Origin: Gambelia wislizenii
Lineage: Eukaryota > Chordata > Lepidosauria > Squamata > Crotaphytidae
Direction: 5' to 3'
DNA length: 64,000 nt
NCBI GenBank assembly: GCA_030847615.1
Contig: JAUMIR010000003.1
Span: 76,022,001-76,086,000 of the forward strand
The position numbers and the translations under genes were made by a program. Positions 55,138 through 64,000 of this stretch are shown here, piece after piece. Under the pieces are notes generated by a model. The model saw only the letters and a list, made by a program, of their open reading frames with translations, searched no databases and was not told the DNA's origin. The first letter of the stretch is position 1. Each line of letters opens with the position of its first letter.

Positions 55138-55339
55138 TAACTCTTGACCTTTTGTGCTAAGAATGGTGTGTCTCTTATTATCTAGAGAAGGTTAGGAACA
55201 TGATTGCTGTGAGTCTGAATAAAAATTCATCTTTTGGCTTCCATTGGCTCTTATTGATAAGGGATGAGAATGGCTGGGTTGTGGGTACTGAGGACTCTTA
55301 CATGGGCCTTCCCTTTAACCCTTGCCTTGAGGATTACCT

Positions 55340-55530
55340 AGATGATGAAAATACTCCTCATAGAATTCACAGGGAATACCTTTTGTTTCAACAAAATCCC
55401 ATGGTGATTCGCTACATTCGGAAACAGGGGGGCCAAAAACTATGCGGGGAAGCTTTTGCAGCTTTTCCTGAACTTTTAAAAATAATGCGTAGAAATGTGT
55501 ATTACCACCCATTTGGACATCCAGTTTGAA
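55340..55530 (+). mobile_element. Unclassified repeat, copy B
   Basis: Shares aatactcctcatagaattca, caacaaaatcccatggtgat and ggggggccaaaaactatgcg with the repeats at 48.8 and 61.1 kb. It happens to be open (part of 55200-55529), but the conserved pattern between copies looks like DNA-level repeat similarity. Confidence 0.55.
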
Positions 55531-55850
55531 TCACAGTGCATCGCAGAACTGAGTGTCATCCACATTCTGACGAAACTCAGTTCCCAAACTCCTAATGATC
55601 TCATCCAGTGGCTTCATATAGACAGCATGGGGGATAGAATTGAGCCCTGTGGCACCCCACAACTTAATAGCCCTGGGGATGAGCAGGAATCCCTAATGCT
55701 ACTCTCTGGAACCGACTCTGCACATGCAACATAGTTGGGCCCCTTCTGGACCCAGTAATATATACTAGCTCGCCTTGTTGACCCTGACCACTTTAGCATT
55801 CTCACAGGCAAAATGGCAACAGAGATCATTTTCTTCCAAGCCCATCTTCA
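55531..55850. repeat. Possible LINE fragment of unknown family (minus strand)
   Basis: The minus strand reads SPGLLSCGVPQGSILSPMLSI (tail end of an RT block with GVPQGS) at 55614-55690, so at least part of this stretch derives from a reverse transcriptase. The rest is too worn to classify. Confidence 0.5.
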
Positions 55851-56195
55851 CATAGAATCATAGAGCTGTAGAGTTGGAAGAGACCACAAGGGCCATTCAG
55901 TCCAACCCCTGCCACGCAAGAAATCACGATCAAAGCATTCCTGACAGATGGCCATCCAGCTTCTGTTTAAAGACCTCCAAGGAAGGAGACCCTACTACGC
56001 TTTGAGAGAGTGTGTTCCACTGCTGAACAGCTCTTACTGTCAGAAAGTTCCTCCTAATGTTGAGGTGGATTCTCTGTTCCTGGAGCTTGCATCCATTGTT
56101 CTGTGTTCTAGTCTCTGGAGCAGCAGAAAACAAGCTTGCTCCATCCTCAATGTAACACCCCTTCAAATACTTAAACAAGGCTATCATATCACCCC
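55851..56195 (-). repeat. CR1 LINE 3' fragment
   Basis: Complement of the CR1 3' end from catagaatcatagagctgta to ggctatcatatcacccc. Confidence 0.9.
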
Positions 56196-57530
56196 ATGGT
56201 GTGGTCAAATTTGGCCTGGATTAATGAAACTCTATAGGCAGTGTTCAATCTCCTGATTCCCAAGGGCAGAGTGGTGGGGAGGAGGCAGGCATTTGGAAAC
56301 AGATGCCCAAGTTCAGCTAAGGACCCAATCCCCAGGCTGTACCCTTCAGAAAGATGGGAGACCATCTGGTAATCTTTGCTGACCTTTCCCTCCGAGGGCT
56401 GGCCCTACTGCGAGGCAAAGGAAGTCACATGAACACCAGACTCCTGTCTGTTCCTCATAAACTCTATGCCCTCTGTTGGAGAGCAAGCTGTAGGTACTAC
56501 CCAATCCATCCTGGACCCCTTAATTAGCCTGCTGCTTCTGGAGTAATGGAGGATGCAATGTCATTGCCATTCATCTATAAGCCTAGTCAGCTTCTGTACA
56601 TTGACTAGGGAGGAGGGCGAAGGTAATCTACCTACTTCAAGGAGTGCAATGTCTTGGCCCATCTTTGCTGCCTCCCCTGTATACACCTCCCCAGAGGGTA
56701 TGACAATAGCAGATTTCTATTTGAGGCAAGGAGGACACTTAGGGTGAAAATGGGACCTCAATCTCAGCATTCACAGCTCAGACACATCCCTCTCCTACCC
56801 ATCCACCCCTGCCTCAGCCCACTCTCCACACAGAGAGAAACCCTATTAATGCAGCATGTTAGTGACAACAGTGCCTTTGCCACAGCTGGGTGACTCCAGC
56901 TTGCCCCAGGCAAAGCTGTGGGACCCAATTAATATCCCTTCTCTCCCAGGCTCAGGGTCCTCCTTCACCCAGCCTTCCAGGGCATGTTCCGTGGGAATGA
57001 CTTTGTTGTTTATACCCCACAGCACAAACTTGGCCTAGGGGCAGTGGCAGCAGCCATCCATGGGAGCAGCCCTTGCTTACAGCTCTTTGATTATCAGAAG
57101 GAGAACACAAGAGCCATGACTTCCAAACAAAGGCCTCATCTGCCACCTGAAATGGCTCCACTGCTTTGCTTTCTCTCACCCCATGGAATGCCAGTAATAA
57201 AGGCCCCACCGCAACATGAACCAGTATCATTAATCAGCGGTGGGATACTGCTGCAGTACTAGGCAGGACCTTTCGCCATGGTGGATTGCTTCCCATGTGA
57301 CCTTTTCTTGTTTGCATTCCCAAAGCAAAGGCAGAGCAACATCCAGAAAATGAGTGCAGGTACACACTCCTATCTGGTAGAGGGAGCTAGAGAAAATAAC
57401 TTTTTTTTTTTAACCTCAACTGCAGGACTCCCTATCTAACATATCTGCTGGCCATGTTGGCTGGGGATTTAGGGAGTTAAAGTTTCTGCAAATATTTCCA
57501 AGCTCTTATCTGATGAAAGATAAGTATTCA
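56196..57530. other. Intergenic, nothing recognised
   Basis: Mixed composition, no gene or repeat family identified by eye. Confidence 0.55.
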
Positions 57531-58044
57531 CTTAGAATATTGTGTCCAGTTCTGGGCACCACAATCCAAAAAGGATATTGACAAATTGGAGCGTGTCCAG
57601 AGAAGGGCAACTAAAATAGTGAAAGGTCTGGAAACGATGCCTTATGAGGAGAGACTTAGGGAGCTGGGTATGTTTAGCCTGGAAAAAAGACGGTTAAGAG
57701 GCGATATGATTGCCCTGTTTAAGTATTTGAAGGGATGTCACGCTGAGGATGGAGCAGGCTTGTTTTCTGCTGCTCCAGAGACTGGAACACGGAGCAATGG
57801 GTGCAAGCTCCAGGAACAGAGATTCCACCTCAACATTAGGAGGATCTTTTTGACAGTAAGAGCTGTTTGGCAGTGGAACACACTCCCTCGGAGCGTGGCG
57901 GGGTCTCCTTCCTTGGAGGTCTTTAAACAGAGGCTGGATTGCCATCTGTCGGGGATGCTTTGATAAAATTTCCCGCGTGGCAGGGGGTTGGACTGGATGG
58001 CCCTCGTGGTCTCTTCCAACTCTGCAATTCTATGATTCTATGAA
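57531..58044 (+). repeat. CR1 LINE 3' fragment, young
   Basis: It is the only plus-strand CR1 end downstream of NPM3, nearly identical to 21291-21803 (RT C-terminus, short UTR, attctatgattctatga end). A frame of 125 codons remains open at 57586-57963. Confidence 0.94.
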
Positions 58045-60150
58045 AGCCTTGCATCAGCATTGGGCAAAGCTATCGAAGCATCTTTGCTATATATTCATCA
58101 TTATTTTCAGAAGAAGGAATACCTTGTGCTTTCAGGTTAGTTCCCAAAGGTATGATTCATACATGCAGTGTGCAGCATGGTAGATCTACACAGAGGCACT
58201 CATTGAGGCAACCTCTGTGCATGGGGGGTGGAAGGAGGACAGAGGCTGTTCTGATATGGTTGAAAATGGGAGTTCTTTCAGCAATGCTGGCTCCAATATA
58301 GTGGGGAGGGGGGAACATATATTAGCAAAGAAGCTCTCAGTGGAGTCTCCTCTTCTACTACCCATTCACCTACCCACTCCTTGTAGGCATAATCTGTCAC
58401 AGCTAACCAGAGAGAAAGCACACAGCAAGCAGAGAATGCTGCTGTTCCTTTTCCTCACTCTGGTTCCTAGTTGCATGTTTGGAAGAGGGCAGGTAAACAG
58501 GCAGCGTCAGTGAGGAGGAGAAGCAGGAGCTGCAAGCAGGGCTAGAGGGCTCCAGGGATTTGTCACTGAAGCACCTGGGCTAGGGTTTTAGCAGATGTCC
58601 AGTGGTGTTTTAGCCCTGCATTTCAGACAAATGGCTTGTTATGTGGAAGAAGCCTCCTTACAGGCCCAAGAGCAACTCAGTCTATGGCTATTGCAGTGTG
58701 GTAGCTCGCCCTTCTGAGAATTTCTTTTACATACACGTGCACATACACACAGAGAGAGAGAGAGAGAGAGAGAGTTTGTGTTCTTTTTGGAGCACAGAGA
58801 CTGGCAGATGTGTCTAGCCATATTCCGGCTGGATTCATTCTTGAGAGTCACTAAGGAGCAGTTCCCACTCCCTCCAACTCTCCCAATTTGTCAGGGAATG
58901 ACCACATTGATGGCTTGGCCACATGTGTACCAATCTTCATCCCTGAAATGTTGGAGGGTATGGGTTCTGCTGAAAGTACCGTACTACAACTCACTTGTCT
59001 CTTGACACATAAATATCTGACCTGCAGGGACTGATTTTCACTGTGGGTGGGGGAATGGGCAGTTCCTGCAGCCCATTTCCTTCCACTACTCCCCCCCCCC
59101 GAGATTTCTACCCTCACCAGTGCTGTTCCTCCACCTGCTCTCTCCCAGTTGCTCTCCTTGAGTCCCTATTTCATTTTATGTAACTAACCTTGTGGAGGGG
59201 ATCAAGCATTGAGTTGGGAACATAATCTACATGTCTACATATGAAGGCCTTCCACCTATCAAACTGCAAAGTTGTGCAAAGTCTACACTTGTCCAACAGG
59301 TAGATCAGACAGTCTGAGCATGCTTGATTTCCTAGGAATATGGAGAGAGAAAGTTTTCAATTAAAAAAAATTAAAATGGTCCAAATTAGAAAACCTGAAC
59401 ATAGAAAAAATAATTTTAATGAATGTCTAAAAGGCTCTAAAGCTGGCCAGTAACACATATGGAAACACTAAGGGGATAGAAGAATTTTGAAGACACCTCT
59501 ACATGGATAACTGAATCATGTCTCACCTCATGATCCTGAAACAATTAAAGAGTATAATAGTGAGCAGAATGACCATACGATTAGTCCCTCCACATTCATT
59601 TTTCAGTTCAGAAGTAGTTCAGAGGCATATTTGTGGCACAAGCTTTTGAAACCAGTTTAAATCCATTTCACTGAATCAGCAACCATATTGATAGCAGTTG
59701 ATATTAATAGCAACTGTCTTGATAGCATCTGAAGACACTGTATGGTGTTTGCACCATGATCAAGATGACAGTGTTTGTGTATGCATAGAATACCAACTCT
59801 GGGATTGAAGGTGGCTCAGGTAAACTTCAGAGCAGGGCAAGCTGTAACTTTAGACATGTTTGTTTACTTACCAGTAAGCTGCCCAAGCAACCTTTACCAT
59901 ACAGCCTTCAGGGCTCTTGCCATAGTAATGGCTGAACTACTGACCCTGAGAGTTGGCAAAACAATGGGTTTACACTCTTGACAGCCTAGCCTCAAGGTGA
60001 CACTGCTTCTCCTGGAAAGAGCCCATTGCCAACTGATTAATAGTGCTTGCAACTATTCCTCACCCCAAACCAGCAGAATTGCTGAGTGTGGAGTACAAGC
60101 AGGGGAAGTACTCAAGGTCTCCAGACACAGCCTTATTTCAATTAGAGCTA
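58045..60150. other. Intergenic, mostly unrecognised
   Basis: A (GA)n microsatellite lies at 58750-58774. At 58880-58960 a fragment like the right end of the 62.4-kb DNA transposon occurs (gaaatgttggagggtatggg). No gene seen. Confidence 0.55.
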
Positions 60151-60154
60151 ACAA

Positions 60155-60235
60155 AGTTATTTATTTATTTAAAATTTGTATCCCGCCTTTCTTTCAAAGT
60201 GGGACCCAAAGCTGCTTACAATACAATTTAAACCA
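60155..60235 (-). repeat. Dispersed tail repeat (tttatatcccgcctttc type)
   Basis: tttgtatcccgcctttcttt followed by gctgcttacaatacaa, a common reptile repeat end also found at 61.78 kb. Family not assigned. Confidence 0.5.
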
Positions 60236-60635
60236 AAATAGCTAAAATAATATATAGTTTCATGAAGCAGTAACCAACCAATCAAATTAACTTACCAGTA
60301 GGCCTGAGCAAGATTTACCACATGGCCTTCAGAGTTCTTGCCCCAGAAATGGCTGAATTACTGACCCTATATAGTTTTAAATTTTTATTTTAATACAACA
60401 GAAACAGGTTGATTATCAGACCCAGCCCACACACAATTCACTGACATTGTTCTCCATCCTCCTTCCCAATGATTACTGTATAAGAGCATAACTACAGTCA
60501 GTTTCCACAACTTAATTCATTCATCCTTGCTTTAATACATTCATAAATGACACCTCCTTTGTCTGCTTCCCTATTGTGGAACAGTTTTCTCTCTCATGGT
60601 GAGCTTCACCAGGTTTTCTGGCCAGTAGTCTATAG

Positions 60636-61246
60636 GCCCATCTACATGAGGGGGGGGGGGAATCCAAAGTATCTCGTAGTATTGGCATCTCTCAGCAGGA
60701 GCGACCTGTCTAAATGGTTTTTCTGGCCTTGGAAACCCCCATAAGTGTTGCATTCCTGATGGCTGCCGCAAGTGATTTACTCATGTTAGTTTTTCACCAC
60801 CCTTGGGTTTGTTTTGTTTTTTTAAAAAAGTCATCCCAAGGTACGCTGGTGCAATAGAGTGATTTTCTAATTTTATAGGACAGCAAAACAGAAAATATTC
60901 ATCCTGTTTTATCACCTTAGCGAGTGATCGCTAAGGTGAAAAACCAACATGGTGACAGCAGGCATTTGCCCTGCTAGCAAACTCTGTCCCCGCTCTTGCC
61001 TGGCCAATCAGCTTTGTGCTTCCCTTCGGTTGTTGTTCCATAGTCCAAACAAGCAGGCATGCATACCCCCTTGTGGTTTTTGAAAAAGTACAGGGAAATC
61101 TGTGAAGGCTTTCACCACGTTGTTTTTGCCATTTTGCTCCCCCCCCCTGCTTCCGAATAGTGCGGATTGGCACTGGATCCCGTTTAGACAGGTAGGATTC
61201 CCAGTGAATTCCATGAGAGGTATTTTCACTCTTTAGACGGGCCCTA
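60636..61246 (-). mobile_element. Unclassified DNA transposon, copy C of the shared repeat
   Basis: The ends ggcccatcta and tagacgggcc are inverted relative to each other. The minus strand carries the core related to the repeats at 48.8 and 55.3 kb (cctctcatggaattcactgg, cgggatccagtgccaatccg). A perfect 12-bp palindrome lies at 60912-60939. Confidence 0.55.
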
Positions 61247-61774
61247 TGTCTAGCATAGTCTTGTATTTCCATCTTTGCAAAAATAATGCTTTTTGACCAT
61301 TAAGTCTGTAAAAAAATACAGTGCTTGTAAAATCTATACGCTGTGCCCACTCTTGAGGTTCCATTCCGGTGGCAGGTGTCTTATGGTAGGTTGTACACAG
61401 AAACAGCCAATGCTGCCTCTAATGCAAAGTTAACATTTTCATTACTTCCTGTTTGCTAGAATATAATTCTTAGAGAAGCGTCTATGAGTTATTCTACCTT
61501 GGTGGCTCATTTGTTCTGAAGACTATCCAACTTGGGACTCTAGCCCATGTGCTTGTGGGGACTCTTCTGCTGTGTGTAAGAAGAATGTTTGAGAGTCTTC
61601 TAGGGCATTTGGACAAATCTGTTGCCCTACAACTATGCAGTTTTGCGTGATTGTAGAAGACAAGACTGTGAGTAGGAGGAAGATATCTATAATGTAGAGT
61701 CCAAATATGTATACGCATGATCTGCATAAGTTCTTTATAAGTCTGGGTTTTTTTCCCCTGGTAGCTGCTGTTTT

Positions 61775-62495
61775 TCTTTGTTATATTTATATCCTGCCTT
61801 TCCTTGAATAAGCTCAAGGTGGCATACATGGCTTTCCTTCTTTAGGGGAGGGGATAGGTCAGGCTGAGCAAAAGTGATTGAATCAAGGTCATCCAGTGAC
61901 TTTCATGCCTCACATACCCTCCAACTGTCCTGATTTAGTAATTCAAGCATTCCCCCATTGACTTAAGTATGTTTGTGTATTTTTTTTCAATTGTACAGAT
62001 TTTAGCAGTTCATCTTTTTAAAAAGCAGTTTGCAGTTTGGTGCATATCCTCCAGTTGTGCAGTTTGGTGCATATCCTCCAACTGTCCTGATTTGGCCGGG
62101 ACAGTGCCAATTAATCCTTTAATGTCCCCCTTTTTTCAGCTGTTTTAAAAATGTTCCAGTTTCTCTCTCCTCCACCTACTTTCCCCCTTTGTCTTCAGCT
62201 TACTTCAATTTTTGCAAACTGAGTTCAAAGTGCAAAAATTAACTAAGCAGTGGGGAGAGAGGAGAGAAATTGGCAGAATATTGTCCTTCCCAGTAGGCTA
62301 AGGCAAAAGCAAACTGCTGTAACCTATCCTACCTTTTCTGATCTTCCTCATTAATAACTTTTGCCATCTTCGCCATCCTGATGTTCCTTGACCACATGTA
62401 TCCCTGTTTTCATCTGTGAAAAGTTGGAGAGTATAGCCTCAGTGAACTAGAACCTGGATCTCCCAAGTCCCAGACCAACACTCTTACACCATTAC
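61775..62495 (-). repeat. tRNA-type SINE split by a DNA transposon
   Basis: Left part (61775-61912) has tttatatcctgcctttcctt and aaggtcatccagtgacttt. The right part (62436-62495) continues gaacctggatctcccaagtc and ccaacactcttacaccatta. The two halves fit together once the insert at 61913-62435 is left out. Confidence 0.7.
61913..62435. mobile_element. Non-autonomous DNA transposon inserted in a SINE
   Basis: Inverted ends cataccctccaac and gttggagagtata with the 6-mer GCCTCA on both sides (61907-61912 and 62436-62441). The left end is repeated inside as catatcctccaactgtcctg near 62070, so the insert itself seems compound. Confidence 0.72.
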
Positions 62496-62499
62496 ACAG

Positions 62500-63350
62500 G
62501 TGTTGTTAAACAGCAATTCCCAGCAGTTTTGTGTCAGGGTAATATTGCTTTAAGTGCAAAAAGAAAACTGTTGGAGCAACGGACCACAGACTAGCACAGC
62601 TGAAGTGGGTTTGTTCACAGCTGTGGCTAGGCAGAGGGCTGACAAGCAACTACTCCTATATAGCTGAACCACACGATGCATTGTGTGTTGGTGGATGTTG
62701 GAGAAATTGCTGTTGAGTTCGTTAACGAGGTTTGCTGTGTATATATAGTGCTGTGTTTGTTTATAGTGCAACTGAAGATAAAGGCCTCCAGATATCTTTG
62801 GATTAACCTCGCTGCCTGTAAGTCTCTTATTGTATGTGTAAGTGGGTCAGCACAGTGAACAACTGCTAGGTGAAGCCTTTGTTTTTGTGCCCTTTCTGCT
62901 GTGTAGTTCTGCTGTTTGACTACTGCTGGGTTATTTCTTCCCCAGGCTATGTCAGATGCCTCTCAGTGAGCCTATACTGAGGTGGACATCTTGGCTATTG
63001 GGTATGCTGGCTAGGACTGCTGGGGTTCCATCCGGAGGGCTACACAGTTCTCATTCATGTGTACCATAACCTAGCTGGCAGCTAATCACAAGGCACCTGA
63101 TATAATGTCACTTCAGAGCATTATGGGAAATTTAAATGGCAGATACCTCCCAAGCCAAGGAAGGCAGGTGTCAGTGAGCAGGACCTTCTAGAGTGCTGGG
63201 TGCTGACATCATGAAAATAATTGTGGATTTAAAAGAAAACCATACTACAACAAAAACCAAACCAAGAGTCCCCCTCCTCAAGATATAGTTAATATTGAGA
63301 CTGGAGATGGAAGGCAACTGGAATTACAGTTACGTATGTACCTTGAAGAG
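62500..63350. other. Intergenic; possible LTR-like piece
   Basis: 62531-62850 has tgtcagggtaatattgc, a tatatatag box and aactgaagataaaggcctcc, an arrangement reminiscent of a Ty3-type solo LTR. I could not place both ends, so this is only a suggestion. Confidence 0.3.
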
Positions 63351-63590
63351 AGCCAGTGTGAAGTTTATTTTATGTTGTGGTTTGAGTGGTTTGAGTGCTG
63401 GACTAGGACGCCAGGAGGGTTTGAATCTCCGCTCAGCCATGAAAACCCACAGGGTGACCTTGGGCAAGTCACACTTCCTCAGCCTTCAAGAAAAGCAGTG
63501 AGAAACTTTCTCAGAACACACCTTGCCATGAAAACCCTATGATAGGGTTGCTAAAGTCAGAGTCAACTCGAAGGCATGCAACAACAAATA
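63351..63590 (+). repeat. tRNA-derived Sauria-type SINE
   Basis: Head gccagtgtgaagtttatttt and ggtttgagtgctggactagg; body aaacccacagggtgaccttg; tail gaaggcatgcaacaacaaat. Confidence 0.88.
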
Positions 63591-64000
63591 TGCCTTGAAA
63601 AGAGTTTACTTGAAGAAGGATGTTTTTATACTTAAAAAATCCTGAAGTATAGTGAGTTTTAAATATGGGGGAGGGGCAGCGAAGGGAAAATGAATGAAGG
63701 AAGAGAGAGATGACAATGTAGATGATACTGAGAGACAAAAGCAAAATTTTAAATATAAGTCTTATAATATTAGATACTAAAGCTTAAAGTCAGGGGCGGA
63801 TTAAGAATATAAATATTATATGCGTGTTGATATATATATGTGTGTGTGTGTATGCATTTGATAATTAACAGAGGAGTAAGGAGGAAAGCTAACAAGAAAA
63901 CAATCCAAATCGAGATGTAAGACAGAGGAAGTCATTTTTTTTTCTGTGTGGTGTGAAGGGGTGGGGACTGTTGATATTAAGATATGATACAGTAAATTAT
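63591..64000. other. Intergenic, AT-rich end of window
   Basis: Only simple tracts such as (TG)n at 63838-63851. Confidence 0.7.

Noticed and set aside
63351..63440. A tRNA gene
   Set aside because: The tRNA-like head is degenerate and continues into the Sauria SINE body.
1..64000. CRISPR arrays, operons, bacterial-type promoters or ribosome binding sites
   Set aside because: The window is vertebrate nuclear DNA; the only tandem repeats are microsatellites and short duplications.

Overview
This is vertebrate nuclear DNA and almost certainly from a squamate reptile (lizard or snake). The host genes have short exons with GT/AG splice sites in large AT-rich introns. The repeats are typical of squamates: 5S rRNA-derived and tRNA-derived Sauria-type SINEs, CR1 LINEs ending in ATTCTATG repeats, many short hairpin DNA transposons, and DIRS-type tyrosine-recombinase retrotransposons. 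The species cannot be read from the sequence.

Two host genes lie on the + strand. The first is the 3' three quarters of OGA (MGEA5, protein O-GlcNAcase), exons 6-16 by human numbering, coding from 621 to a stop at 31240-31242. All 11 exons splice in consistent phase and give the expected C-terminal 698 residues or so. The second is a complete five-exon NPM3 gene (nucleoplasmin 3; 38742-43008, 166 codons) with a CpG-rich promoter. OGA followed by NPM3 on the same strand matches the human order; in human the next gene is FGF8, but none of its exons is seen up to 64000.

OGA introns 12 and 13 are swollen by two DIRS1-type retrotransposons in the same orientation as the gene. Copy 1 (11052-17286, intron 12) is structurally complete: inverted terminal repeats, an internal complementary region made of the complements of both outer ends, a gag-like ORF with a Cys/His cluster, RT-RNase H with the downstream region usually called methyltransferase-like, and a tyrosine recombinase. 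It carries several frameshifts. A possible 114-bp spliceosomal intron (13715-13828) would join gag to RT in frame. Copy 2 (18523-25929, intron 13) belongs to a divergent subfamily, has an internal deletion across a short microhomology, and is itself interrupted by a 3.1-kb CR1 LINE (18721-21803) whose ORF2 is broken by one nonsense codon.

The intergenic stretches (about 33.5-38.4 kb and 44.5-64 kb) hold no gene I can recognise. They are a mosaic of CR1 3' ends, SINEs and non-autonomous DNA transposons: a hAT-type element with a perfect 8-bp target duplication, a CpG-rich PIF/Harbinger-like hairpin flanked by TAA, Tigger-like elements in OGA intron 15, a DIRS terminal-repeat relic at 50.1 kb, and an unclassified family seen three times.
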